A stretch of 64,000 nt of DNA from Symbiodinium natans (taxonomy: Eukaryota > Sar > Dinophyceae > Suessiales > Symbiodiniaceae). How positions within the stretch are numbered: the stretch's first letter is position 1; each line of letters begins with the position of its first letter. The stretch spans positions 216,001 to 280,000 of the forward strand of contig CAJNDS010002564.1 of assembly GCA_905221605.1 (NCBI GenBank), read 5' to 3'. The notes beneath the pieces are model-generated. The model did not search any database and had not been told where the DNA came from. It saw only the letters and a program-made list of their open reading frames with translations. Below are positions 54,630-64,000 of this stretch, in pieces. A program made the translations under genes and the position numbers.

Positions 54630-54755
54630 TCGCAGACACTGCCAGCGGTTGCGACTCCAGGGTTCGAAGCCCGAAAGGCATGTTCTGCGGAAACAGACGC
54701 TTTCGAAGCTGCGGGCTCAGCTTACGCCAGAGGCACTGACGGTTGCTATTGAAAG
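54630..54755 (+). CDS. possible exon, unknown
   Basis: The frame reads RHVLRKQTLSKLRAQLTPEA then LTVAIER, ending at a GTATAT donor at 54756. Helical and basic. Confidence 0.4.
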
Positions 54756-55059
54756 GTATATACTTTTTATTCTTTCTTCTTATGTCTTGAACTTTTTACG
54801 AATATTTTTATTTGGTTCCCCACCTTCGTTTTTAAATTGTTAGATTTTAAACTCAACTCTTCTCCTCGCCCGGAACTCTTCTCCTCGCCCGGTCTACTCC
54901 TGGAGACTCCCTGGAGTGCCCAACCCCAATTGCAAGCACAAACTAAGCAAGCGTATTTGAATCAATGTCTTTGTTCATTTGCTCGTTTTCCTTTTAACGA
55001 GGAGCAAGGTGGGGATGTTCGAGGTAAAATAACTATTTTTAAATAGCAGTTTAAGATCT

Positions 55060-55097
55060 CACTCTCTCTCTTTCTCTCTCTCTCTTTCTCTCTCTTT
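55060..55097 (+). repeat. (CT)n tract
   Basis: CTCTCTCTTTCTCTCTC-type pyrimidine run, followed by a GC-rich stretch with a possible Ala/Arg-coding frame. Confidence 0.9.
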
Positions 55098-55198
55098 GCC
55101 TGTGGCTCTGGGTCGCGGTTTTTCAGGTCGCTCTCCGCCGCGGCGGTGCTGCGCCAGGCCAGGCCGCGGCCTGCCGGGGCTCCTGGGAGGGAAATTGG

Positions 55199-55285
55199 GG
55201 GGTGTTCCCCCTTAGACGAACAGTCCCCCCTTAATGGGGATTACAGTACCCCCTACTATAATCCCTATTAAGGACTGTTAAGGGG
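55199..55285 (+). mobile_element. MITE-like palindromic element, family B
   Basis: CCTTAGACGAACAGTCC, then TTAATGGGGATTACAGTA on the left, is mirrored by TACTATAATCCCTATTAAGG then ACTGTTAAGG on the right. A near-complete hairpin. Confidence 0.75.
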
Positions 55286-55770
55286 AAGAGAGGTTATGGG
55301 AAACCTCCTTCCTTGTGGGCCACTGGGGAGAGGTGCTGCTCTCGGAGGTTCTTTGAGTTCTTTGTTCATTCCGATGCCTCGCCCAGGCAGCAGGCTGTGC
55401 CAAAAGCTCCTCAGGCCGGCTTCTGCTAGAGTTTCTATAGCTCCGCCCAGCGCCTCAAGTGCCTCTGCCTTCACAATGCCTTGCGTGGAAGCTTCCTGTG
55501 AAGTTCTGGGCGAGGAGACGAAAGAAGCCTGCTTGGCACCAGCGCGGGTTCAGAGGCCATGAGCAGCAGGCAGCCACCCGGTTCTGTTGCAGTTCGAGCT
55601 CTGACATCCTTATAGTTCTCTGGACAGCAGACAGTGCCAGCACCGACTGTAGGAGGTCCAGCAAAGATGTGGCTCCGGATGGTGGGTACGCGGCGTTCAA
55701 GGCCGGAAAAGATCAAAATCACGCAGAGCAGACTTAGGGGGAAAGGCCGCTGGGCCTCAGGGAGTTGCGA
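55286..55770 (+). other. ambiguous coding region
   Basis: A plus-strand frame (55296-55562, ending in EVLGEETKEACLAPARVQRP) and minus-strand frames (for example ALEALGGAIETLAEAGLRSF) both look coding-like. I cannot choose a strand. Confidence 0.3.
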
Positions 55771-55839
55771 AGGCATGTGTGGGCCGCTCGGCCTCGAGAG
55801 GATAGGTAGGCGAAAGTGGTAGAAGGTGGTTGTGGTAGC

Positions 55840-56400
55840 CTGGAATCGAAAGAGAATGAAAGACTAGATTTACTGCAGCATATCCAAGAATTATTCCTGT
55901 AGAACCACCTTTTGTAAACATTAAGAAAAGAGATGTGAGAAGAAGGCAGAACTAATTCTAAGGTGTAATAATGGTGAATTTCCAAGATATGTAAAAGCCA
56001 ATTAAAGGTTTTTGTATCAGCTGGTAAGGATATTAAGATTGTAACTCCTGTAAACAAGCTCTTGTATCACGTTCTAAACCTACAGTATACATATGATGCC
56101 CCAAACAAGACTTCCAAGAAGAGAAATAGTTGACATGGCAAAGATCATTGAGTGGTTACCAAAGACTACGCATAAATTGTAAAATCTCAGAAATTAGTAT
56201 GGAAATGAAATACAGATGAAGATTTGTTAAGATGTAAACTTCTGGATGTGCAAAAGCCAAAAAACTGTTGAGAGAATATAGGATCTCCTCCAAATATGGG
56301 ATCAAAGAAAAGTGTATTGGAATGAAGATCACCCAATATTACAAGAAGTGTACCAGATAAGATTGGTAATGCTATAAAAGCATGAAAGCTGCAATCAAGA
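55840..56400. other. AT-rich island unlike the surroundings
   Basis: Composition shifts sharply to A/T-rich, with A-rich purine runs on the + strand. Short coding-like words interrupted by many stops suggest decayed inserted sequence, possibly an old retroelement, but no domain can be identified. Confidence 0.5.
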
Positions 56401-57026
56401 AAGCGAGCCTCTCTTCCTTGAAGCATCCGCGTATTCAGCTTGGGGTATTTCCACATCATATTGCATTGCCTGTTATGATCAGTGATCAGGATAAGCTGCC
56501 TCGCGGACAGGCCCGCTTTGAAAAGGAGTACGCGCAGCAGCAGAGGGCCAGCTGCACCTTGGATCCATCGCAGCTTGATAGGTTTGCGCAGGCGGTGTGA
56601 GCTTCGTCCCTTCAACCCCCTCAAAAAACGTCGCTGCTGTGCCGTTTGCTTGCTAGAGTCCGGGTTTCGAGCCGGAGTCCCAGAGCTCTTTTTCCGATCC
56701 CCATGGCCACGTGTGGCAGATGAGTGTGAAGTGCCACAAGGCCTGGCACTCAGCCGCCGGCAGCGTATGGTGGCCGAGACCCTTCAGGTTCCCTCATGCC
56801 GTGCGATTCGGGTCTCCGAATTGGGTCCCATCCCAGAAAAACAGCAGCCAAACAGTTGCAAGGAGCAGCCGCTCCGAATTGGGTAGCTCAGCCTCTTGAA
56901 GCATCCCAGGCAAGTACTTTAGCTCCATAGACGAAAGCCCAGAAGCGTGAGGCGGTGCGCGACTCCTGGGAGCCCGACAGTCGCCTGGCCGCTGCAGCCG
57001 CAGCAGAGGCTGAGGCGAGTAAAAGG
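56382..57026 (+). CDS. possible multi-exon fragment, unknown
   Basis: 56382-56600 is open and reads DQDKLPRGQARFEKEYAQQQ near its end, before GTGTGAGC. About 56660-56800 reads HGHVWQMSVKCHKAWHSAAG. About 56940-57020 reads REAVRDSWEPDSRLAAAAAA then EAEASK, helical. No family recognised. Confidence 0.35.
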
Positions 57027-57146
57027 AGTAGAGCTAAAGTAAAGCAAAGTAAAGTAAAGTAAAGCAAAGTAAAGTAAAGCAAAGCAAAGTAAAGTAAAGT
57101 AAAGCAAAGTAAAGTAAAGCAAAGCAAAGTAGAGTAAAGTAAAGGC
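57021..57146 (+). repeat. (AAAGT/AAAGC)n pentamer repeat
   Basis: About 24 copies of AAAGT with interspersed AAAGC, directly following an exon-like Ala/Glu-rich segment. Phe/Leu/Tyr-rich minus-strand frames here are repeat artefacts. Confidence 0.95.
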
Positions 57147-57291
57147 TCAGCGGATTCAGCGGGAATGTTCCTGGCGGTTCAGGTCTGGCTGGAGCTGTAT
57201 CAGTTCTGAAGATCCCAAATCCCAAATTTCTCATCAGAGAATTGGGTTTGCAGCCTTCACATTTCTGCGGTTTCGGAAGTTTTGTGCATGG

Positions 57292-57374
57292 GGTTGAGTC
57301 TAAAGGGTTGGGATATATAGGGCTTATAGTACCCCCCTATTGTAATCCCTACGAAGGACTGTTAGTCTAAGGAG
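57292..57374 (+). mobile_element. MITE-like palindromic element, family B, second copy
   Basis: The right half TTGTAATCCCTACGAAGGAC then TGTTAGTCTAAGG matches the complement of the left end of the copy at 55199. The left half GTCTAAAGGGTTGGGATATA is more diverged. Confidence 0.65.
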
Positions 57375-57497
57375 GAACAAACCAACTAAAGGGTGTAGGC
57401 AGGCCTCGGGCGCACGATCTGGTTTGCCGATCCGCTTGGAGCTGTGGCTCGGTACTCCTTAGCACGATCCAGCTTCCAGCTTCCCGGTATGGCCAGC

Positions 57498-57768
57498 CCT
57501 AAACCCTAGAACCCTAAAACCCTAAAACCCTAAAACCCTAACACCCTGAAACCCTAAAACCCTAAAACCCTAACACCCTAAAACCCTAAAGCCCTAAAAC
57601 CCTGAAACCCTTAAACCCCAAAACCCTGAAACCCTGAAACCTTAAAACCCTAAAACCCTGAAACCCTAAAACCCTAAAACCCTGAAACCCTGAAACCTTA
57701 AAACCCTAAAACCCTAAAGCCCTCAACCTAAAACCCTAAAACCCTAAACCCTAAAGCCCTAAACCCTT
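57498..57768 (+). repeat. CCCTAAAA octamer array
   Basis: About thirty C3-TAAAA/CTGAAA octamers (CCCTAAAA, CCCTGAAA), differing from the heptamer arrays elsewhere in having one extra A. Confidence 0.97.
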
Positions 57769-57782
57769 CTTTTGAATAGCAC

Positions 57783-58316
57783 GTGGGGGCCATCCTGAGC
57801 GCTCTCCCTGCACCTCAGGAGGTCGCCCGCCTCTTCCGCACCCCTGCCGCGCAGCGGGCCAGTTGGTGGCCTCAGAAAGTGCTCTCCTTGCCTCATGTGG
57901 GGGGCTTTACGAAAGTAAGGGACCCCCAAATAGAGTCCCCCCAAAACAGTAGGATTCCCTTGTAGTAAGGACCCCAAGAAGGTACCCCCGAACTTCGGAA
58001 ACCGCCATGTCTTGCCTGCCTGGCCAGAGGTCCCCTGCTTGCGTGCCTTCTGCGTTTGCCTTCTGCGGCATGGGTTGGGAGCACCGTAAAGCCCGGTGCG
58101 GAGCAACTCCCCGCGGCCGGAGCGCACTTGACCGAGGCTGCTGCGACCTTGCTCGCCCGAGGGTCCTGGAGCCTACAGACGAGCCCGAGGCCTTCTTTCC
58201 GTTGTGTTCTTGCTGTCGCGCTTCTTTGTTGTGAGTTGTCGCCCGCCTTGCTGATCTTGAACCAGCGAATCATTGGGAAGGCACCTCATGATGTCCCGCG
58301 CTCATGGGCAGAGTGA
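57783..58316 (+). CDS. possible exons interrupted by an inverted-repeat element
   Basis: 57783-57897 reads ALPAPQEVARLFRTPAAQRA then SWWPQKVLSLPHV. The element at 57894-58009 follows at once. Beyond it 58056-58316 is open and Ala/Leu-rich (AGAHLTEAAATLLARGSW). The element may lie in an intron or may have broken the gene. Confidence 0.3.
57894..58009 (+). mobile_element. MITE-like inverted-repeat element, family A, flanked by CATG
   Basis: The left CATGTGGGGGGCTTTACGAA and the right TTCGGAAACCGCCATG are imperfect inverted copies. The interior has CAGTAGGATTCCCTTGTAGT like the copy at 50338. CATG occurs at both ends. Confidence 0.78.
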
Positions 58317-58586
58317 GCCTGGCATTCATTAAGCGCTGCAGTGAGCTACGGAGCTCCATGGGACCAGGTGTTATTAGAGCTTTAACCATTTTCATAGCTG
58401 CTGGGTTTCCGTGATGTGTTCATGGTTTTGGACCAATTCTGCACTCCCTGAGCCCTCGGCCCCCGAACCTTGCGCTCTGGACTGAACGTTGCATTTTCTG
58501 TATCTAATGCTACTATACCAACATGAGTACTCTTACTATAATGAACATGTCATTGTGTTTAAAGATCATATTGAACCATTGAAGAG

Positions 58587-58737
58587 CCAAAATTCTTCGG
58601 GCTCTTGGGCGTTGGCCAGGCAGCAGGCCCATGCCCGTGCTTTGGCGGAACCCCGGCCTCTGCCCCAGCAGCCCGAACCAGCGCCAGTACCCTCGAGGAG
58701 CGACACCCCAAAAAGTCGAAGAACTCGACACCTCTAA
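58587..58737 (+). CDS. possible exon, unknown
   Basis: After GTTGGCCAG the frame reads RQQAHARALAEPRPLPQQPE then a basic C-terminus to TAA. Two frames are open, so the coding frame is uncertain. Confidence 0.3.
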
Positions 58738-58948
58738 TGGCCCAAAGAGCTTCGCTTTGCAGTTGTTGCGTGTTCTTGGTTCGTGGCTCCATTCTTAAGG
58801 GTCTGCGTGATAGGAAGGAGGCGCTCGATTTTAAGTGGGCTGCAGTCTTTAACAGATGCTGATCACGTAGATGTCATGTGGCAGGGTTGGTAGGCGATTA
58901 GGAGACACCGACACACTGCCATCCCGCCATGCTTCAGTCTGAACACCC

Positions 58949-59384
58949 CTCGGCAGGAGCGTGTCTGAGCAGCAGCGCCACTGTGCAGAGCTGGCCCAGC
59001 CAAAGCCGAGGGCCTTCACGGAATCGCTGCCAGGTGTGGCGTCTGTGGGGTAGATTTCAACGAAGGTTTGAGCTGCGTGTCAGCCTCTGCTTCGGTCCTC
59101 TTTTGCGGCAGCAGAGCCCTGTTCCAGGATCATCCGCTGCCTGGCGAGCCCATACTGCATGCTTTGCAGTTGTCCTTTCGAGGGTGTGGGATCCGGCCAG
59201 TAGCACGCCTGCAACGTGTCCTCTGCTTCTATTCATCTGCTGAAAGCAGATGCTCATCGATGTGTGCTGATCAGGTACGCCGAGTGTTGCAAACCTTCGA
59301 AGTCTTTCATTTGACCTCAAACTGAGTGTGTGGGCCAGGAGGAGCTGGCCTCGCGTGCCGCTGCCATGGTGCCCGAGGAGGTGC

Positions 59385-59431
<47 letters not shown>

Positions 59432-60224
59432 GCTGCTGCCGCTGCCGATGATTCTGATGATTATGATGATCATGATGCTGATGCTCGACATACAAAGGCC
59501 TTTTTTGCTGGGACGTTCTTCTTTTGATTTTTCCTTCCCACGGCCTTTCTCAGGCGGCCCGGTCCCTCCTGGCCACCATGCGCTCGCGGCCCCGCTCGGC
59601 AGCAAAGAAGCGACCGGCATCGGTCCCTCGGCTGTACTTAGGGGGGGGGGGGGCTCTCTTGCTCTCTTGCTCTGAGACTCTCGCTGCCCCCCCTCCTCTC
59701 TCTCTCTGATTCGCTGCTGCTTTTTGGGGCTTGTGGAAGTCTGAGGGGGCTTGGTAGCCTTGCATTGTTGAGGTGTGATGTCATGTGTGAGAGAGGCACG
59801 GAAAGGTGAAGCTCAGTCGGAGACGCAAGCACCTGCAGGCAGCGAAAGCCGACGAAGCCGCGAGGGGCCCAGGACCATCGCCTCTAAGGTGGCTGTATAA
59901 GGAATCCAGAACCCCAAACTCCTACCAGTAGCCTGAATCCTGAAGGCCTGAACTCCACAGTTTCGGTGACCCGGGGGACGAGGTTGAGAAATTAGGGGCG
60001 GCTTATGGGGGCTTCTGGGGACTTCTGGGGGGCTTTGCAGAGGTATAGGGCATAGGGCATGTAGCGTTTATGGAGGTTCAGGGTTCCTCCGTTGCTTCTT
60101 GTATCGCCCCTAAAAGCCCTGCGATGCCGACCGTCTGTCGAAGGTCGGGGAGCAGCTTGCGGAGCTGAAAGCCATGGCAGCTGGGCTGCGTTCAGTGCTT
60201 GAGGGCGGTTTGCTTCCATTTTGA
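58949..60224 (+). CDS. coiled-coil protein with polyalanine tract, multi-exon, unknown
   Basis: Segments: about 58959-59035 (SVSEQQRHCAELAQPKPRAF), about 59330-59450 (EELASRAAAMVPEEVQ, then about 20 Ala from a CTG/GCTG-type repeat, then an Asp-rich run), about 59551-59640 after TTTCTCAG (AARSLLATMRSRPRSAAKKR) and a last exon about 60124-60224 (DRLSKVGEQLAELKAMAAGL) ending at TGA 60222-60224. The final exon is a clear coiled-coil end. The polyalanine stretch may be translated or may lie just past a donor. Confidence 0.42.
59387..59450 (+). repeat. (CTG)n trinucleotide repeat
   Basis: About twenty CTG units with one CTA and two CCG/CTGCCG interruptions. The GCT frame would encode alanine. Confidence 0.97.
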
Positions 60225-61440
60225 TGCCTTCCACCCTGAGCCGCCATCAGAAACCTCGAACTAACCCTACACTGCTTTTGTGATCCGGGACAGTTGTCAA
60301 ATTGTCCAGGTCGAAGAGGTGCTCTGGGTGGTGCTCCTGCAGGCCACAGCCAGTTCTTTGCCAAGCCGATTGCCGACAATCTGGGGCTCACACGTCAAGA
60401 GTAAGGGAGTTGGTTACATTGCCGTGGCCGCGCGGGGCATGCGCGACCGGCGCACTGAAGGCATGCACACCTGGCATGCGCGCCCGGCACGTTGGCTCTC
60501 GAAGCTTGCTCGCGTTTCGGAGGAGAATCGCTCTCTCGCCTAGCATGCTTCTGGCCTGACGTGAGGATTCCATGCTCGCAGTCGTGTTCTCATCTAGGTG
60601 CCATCTGCTAATTATTGATGCTTGAATTGCTCCGTGTCGCGAGAATGTGGCAGCTATAGATTTTCTTGCTTTTGAGCTCTTGGATGAGTCGGCTTCGTGC
60701 GTCCAGGGTTTGCACTTCATGGTGTTGCTCTTGCGCGGTCCCTTGCGCATGCTCCTCGTGAAGTGCAGAGCTGTCGTGGCTTTTTTTGGCTTGAATCTGG
60801 AGAACACTCTTTGGAGAGCGCTCTTTGGCGAGGTCTTGGAGTTCTTTTTGGGGTTCTCCTGGAGTGGCTTTGGAGTGTACTCGGTTTGGGGTCTACGCCT
60901 CTGCGCTGGCTCGATTTTCTCGCAGTGCTCTGCCTTTGCAGGTGCGCAGCTGTCCGAAGCCGCAGTCCTGCACTGGGACGGCGCCTAGTGCGCGTCCCAG
61001 ACTGCGTGGCTGGCAGTCGCATTGATGCACCATTAAGAGCTCAGAAGGGTTTGGGATTGTACTTTCTTCCCAACCCTACGAGACTGAGGGTCACAGGAGA
61101 TCGTTCCAGGCTACGGCCTATTGTTGAGAATCCCCTTGGCTGCGCCGTGTGACGAGGTGGCTTGGGGGCCACCGCGCTGGAGGCACTGGGATGATAAAAG
61201 AGGCTTGTTGAGTCCAGGGAAAGCGTATTTTGTTGGGATTTCTTAGGTTTCTCTGGAGTCCTAAGTTCCCTGTCAGCATCGGGTTTTCTTTTTTGGGGAC
61301 GTACTTCAGATTCGTCGATTTGAAGGCCCCATCCAATGGTGGCCTCCGCAGGAGCGGCTGGGCAGCCTCCTCACAGCGCAAGTGGGACCTGCTCTCCGGC
61401 CTGCCGGGATCCCAAATCCCGATCTCGGGTTGAGGTGGTT
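60225..61440. other. no confident gene
   Basis: A short exon-like piece at about 60350-60405 reads QFFAKPIADNLGLTRQE. A long frame 60697-61152 is open but without motif. The rest is unassigned. Confidence 0.35.
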
Positions 61441-61565
61441 AGTAGGGTCTTGGGGGTTTAGGGTTTCGGGTTGGCCATACCGGGAAGCTTTAGGGTCTAC
61501 CGCGTAGGGTTTACGGTGTAGGGTTTAGGGTTAGCGTTTACCGGTGCTTAGGGTTTAGGGCTTGA
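61440..61565 (+). repeat. degenerate TTTAGGG-like repeat
   Basis: GGGTTTAGGG, GGGTTTACGG and GGTGTAGGG words on the + strand. Strongly decayed. Confidence 0.7.
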
Positions 61566-61927
61566 GCCTTGTGAGGTCGCCAAGCGCCTCCTCGGACCTG
61601 GTCAGGCTCCGTACTTCCATTGGTTCCAGGATACATTGGCGCGTTTTTTTTTTGTGGGCTACCTGAATCTTGCTCCTCTTGGCTGGTCGTCGCTTCGTAG
61701 AAGCGGGGGTATTCCTGGATGATGCCTGAATAGCATGCGGGCAGCAGTCGAAGTTGTTGCAGGGTCTGCCGCGGCGATTGCGTGCAGAGCCTGTGCCTCA
61801 AATCGGTCTGCAGCAGTGATGGTCAGGGAGTCAAAGCAACTCCGTAGAGTGATGGCAAGCACCTCCCCTACGAACCCCACAAAGGGTGACAACGATGCGC
61901 GTTTTCCTGAACTAGGAAAAAGCCGAA

Positions 61928-62362
61928 ATGTCTCGATCTTGTGCTACACAACCAAAGCTTTGTCATGGTTTGAAAGAGTTGGGCGCAGATGCCATAGTTA
62001 GAACAAGGGGGGAAAAGCCCAGAGCCCCCTACAGTAGGCATGAGAGAGCGAGGTTCCCAAAGTTGGCGCGGCACCTTGGCTTCCGTGAGTCGGAGGAGCG
62101 GCATTCAATCTTGGCAGATTCTGCAGCTCTGCAGCTTTGCGGCGATCATGTTTCTGTGTATCTTTCTGAGAGATGTCGTGAGGACCCTGAGCCGTTGCCA
62201 ACATTGTGGCAGCAGGAGGCATTGAATCAATCGACAGCTGTCACGCGGCTCAGAGTGAACACTGCCTCGGACCGCCAGGAGGTGTCCCTGCACCTTGCGA
62301 AAGTGCGCGAGAGCCGCGACGAGCTCTTGTCCATGGACCTCACGAAGGCACGGTTCGCGTGA
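61928..62362 (+). CDS. probable coding segment, unknown
   Basis: The frame is open for 144 codons. Its second half (from about 62085) has convincing protein character: FRESEERHSILADSAALQL, VSVYLSERCREDPEPLPTLW and EVSLHLAKVRESRDELLSMD, to TGA 62360-62362. The likely exon begins near the AG/GT-rich 62080s. No family recognised. Confidence 0.5.
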   Translation: MSRSCATQPKLCHGLKELGADAIVRTRGEKPRAPYSRHERARFPKLARHLGFRESEERHSILADSAALQLCGDHVSVYLSERCREDPEPLPTLWQQEALNQSTAVTRLRVNTASDRQEVSLHLAKVRESRDELLSMDLTKARFA

Positions 62363-62762
62363 CTTTCATACAGAGTCGGAGCTTTCAGCCAGTGCAATGG
62401 CCAGGACGCCATTCTTCGGCGAGGGCCCTGGTATGGCTCACCGAACTCTCAAAAGCCCTTGCCTTATCAGGGGCAGATTCGACTGTCAGGCTCGCCGACC
62501 TGAAGCTGCACTGAGAAGCGGGTGACGAACCGGAATACCGGAATTGCGCAGGATACTCCGAAGCCTGTTCCCCATGCAGGGATAGACCGGTGGTAGCAGG
62601 CCACAAGAGCCGCAAATCTGTGCTGCCGCTTGGGATGTTCGCTTAGATTTCACCGCAAGGATGTGCATCAATTCGACACTGTTCAGGATCCTAACGCAGA
62701 AGGATGCCCACCCTCAAGGGGACGCGGCATGTGCGACCCGAATGGCATAGCTGTCAGCTCCT

Positions 62763-62995
62763 GTGACAAGTGCTGCCAGTGCCCCGTCTGCGGCTTCACC
62801 CAACATAGGTTCGCATGCGCATCCACAGGAAGCCCTTGGCCAGCACCTGCAACCTGTGCTCTTAAAAGAAGACATGAGAAGACTCAATTCAATGACTGGG
62901 GGGAACTCCCCAACAGGCCTGCAGAGTCCATCCTCTCCGCGGTCAGCACAAGCCACCTGGGCTGCAGAGATCGAAGCACGTGCCGTGACATGGGG
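62763..62995 (+). CDS. possible exon, unknown
   Basis: The frame reads HPQEALGQHLQPVLLKEDMR then RLNSMTGGNSPTGLQSP and AQATWAAEIEARAVTWG, coding-like, and runs straight into the inverted-repeat element at 62989. A Cys-rich competing frame (SSCDKCCQCPVCGF) overlaps. Confidence 0.35.
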
Positions 62996-63101
62996 GTTGC
63001 CGATATTCGGGGTACACCTTATTGGGGTCCTTATGATAAGGGAATCTTGCTATTTGGGGCTCCATTGTAGGGGTGCCCTCTTGTCGTAGACCCCCCACAT
63101 G
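62989..63101 (+). mobile_element. MITE-like inverted-repeat element, family A, flanked by CATG
   Basis: The left CATGGGGGTTGCCGATATTC and the right TTGTCGTAGACCCCCCACAT then G are inverted copies. The interior ATTGGGGTCCTTATGATAAG matches the complement of the copy at 50338. CATG at both ends. Confidence 0.8.
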
Positions 63102-63584
63102 TGCACTGAAGAAAGTTACAAGGATGTGTCGTGCGAGAGCCACCCAGCCAAGAAGCGTCTCAGTAGGGTAAACGGGGTTTTGCTGCTTCTGTCAGAGGTT
63201 GTTGCACCCAATTTGTTGGGGGGTGGCACCGAGAACAGCCCCAAGCAAACGCACTTGCAACTCGGGATGAGCTCCGGGAGCGCTGCAGGCTTTGTGCCTT
63301 CACTGCCTCCAGCTGAAGTCAAGCCCTTGGCGTTCGGACCTCAAAACACACTGGTCCCAGCTCAGTTCCACCTGCAATTTGTTGAGCTACTCGCTGCGCC
63401 AACGGTTTTTTTATGTCCTGAGACGAAAGGGAGGCAGATGAGTGTGTTGCTGCTCTGGCTCAACCGCCTCAACCGTCTCAATCCTTCTTCAGAGCACCTG
63501 TTAAGACCCGTGTCATCCGGTGTCATCTTGTGTCATCCCGTGCCAGTTTGCAAAGTTTTTAGAAGTCTCGGCTTTCTCAGCTGA
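63099..63584 (+). CDS. open frame, possible exon
   Basis: 161 codons. The middle (AAGFVPSLPPAEVKPLAFGP then QNTLVPAQFHLQFVELLAAP) looks like protein. A Leu/Asn run (LNRLNRLN) and repeated TGTCATC words follow. No motif. Confidence 0.3.
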   Translation: MCTEESYKDVSCESHPAKKRLSRVNGVLLLLSEVVAPNLLGGGTENSPKQTHLQLGMSSGSAAGFVPSLPPAEVKPLAFGPQNTLVPAQFHLQFVELLAAPTVFLCPETKGRQMSVLLLWLNRLNRLNPSSEHLLRPVSSGVILCHPVPVCKVFRSLGFLS

Positions 63585-64000
63585 TGTTCGGGATGTGCCG
63601 CACGTGAGCCGCCACGGGCATGGACGGCCTTCCAGAGGATGCCCGCGGCGCCCCTGGATGCGCCTGGTGCGATTTGCCTCCGGCACTCCTGTCTTCCGTG
63701 CCTCGTCACCTCATCCCCACAGGAATAGCATTGGGATTTGGGGCGTTCAGGGTCTTAGGGCTGAGGTTTTGAGGTCTGTAGGGCAAAGCCTAAGCTCACG
63801 AGCGGGGCGAGCAGCTGTACTACGTGATGCAGCTATCGCATGTTACGGGGACGACCCTTTGTCAGCCTCTTCTCACATGAAGCTGCGCACTGCACTGCAC
63901 TTGTTGGTAGGAACTTCATCGTCTGATGCTTAACAGTGTGATGGAGGTCCTCCTCCACCTTGACGTCACGGCCCTTTGTGCGGCCGCAGCCATAGCGGCC
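63585..64000. other. no confident gene at the right edge
   Basis: Open frame to 63933 with a GGGGCGTTCAGGGTCTTAGGG-like patch at about 63740. Too little to assign. Confidence 0.3.

Noticed and set aside
56888-57234. Leu/Phe/Tyr-rich minus-strand frames resembling a membrane protein
   Set aside because: They arise from the AAAGT pentamer repeat.
59057-59620. 187-codon minus-strand frame with polyserine
   Set aside because: Driven by the CTG repeat; the + strand has splice-bounded exons here.
1-64000. tRNA, rRNA or spliced-leader RNA genes
   Set aside because: I found no cloverleaf with A and B boxes, no rRNA core segments and no complete spliced-leader sequence by reading; a covariance-model scan was not possible.

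Overview
The window looks like nuclear DNA of a dinoflagellate, probably of the Suessiales/Symbiodiniaceae type. The reasons are: every convincingly coding segment lies on the + strand; genes are cut into many small exons with introns of about 55-110 bases; several introns can only be joined in phase if they begin with GC or GA instead of GT; one intron (20679-20786) is a terminal-inverted-repeat element whose termini supply its own splice sites (an introner); and telomere-like CCCTAAA/TTTAGGG heptamer arrays are scattered throughout in both orientations. There is no bacterial operon structure, rRNA or tRNA that I can recognise. The species assignment is inference.

Layout. 1-2.1 kb: exons of an OTU-type cysteine protease that runs in from the left. 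3.3-6.3 kb: exons with IQ (calmodulin-binding) motifs. 6.3-10.5 kb: gene-free, repeat-rich. 10.57-11.11 kb: exons of a LON substrate-binding (Lon N-terminal) domain. 12.1-16.2 kb: more coiled-coil/IQ exons among telomere-like arrays. 16.48-18.06 kb: an intron-less family-1 glycosyltransferase. 18.4-25.1 kb: many small coiled-coil exons, with one clear introner and one telomere-repeat intron. 26.9-27.2 kb: a TTAATTG satellite. 29.07-31.7 kb: an epoxide-hydrolase-like alpha/beta hydrolase in at least 12 exons. 32.78-33.97 kb: a six-exon LOG/SLOG-like Rossmann protein whose phases all agree. 34.0-34.8 kb: unknown exons. 34.87-36.80 kb: an intron-less GNL1 circularly permuted GTPase. 38.3-39.1 kb: exons including an EF-hand loop.

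39-64 kb is poorer in recognisable genes. It holds exon-like pieces (membrane segments near 41.5, 42.4 and 48.4 kb; a lysine/acid-rich tail gene at 51.5-52.4 kb; a coiled-coil/polyalanine gene near 59-60.2 kb), several heptamer arrays, an AT-rich island (55.8-56.4 kb), and at least two families of short inverted-repeat elements between 50 and 63 kb.

I see no metabolic pathway shared by neighbours. The common theme is architectural: one-way gene order, two intron-less genes beside intron-dense ones, flexible donor sites, and introns built from transposon ends or telomere-like repeats. Exon boundaries were inferred by eye from reading frame, splice-site dinucleotides and family resemblance. Only the glycosyltransferase, the hydrolase, the SLOG-like gene and GNL1 should be treated as near-complete models.
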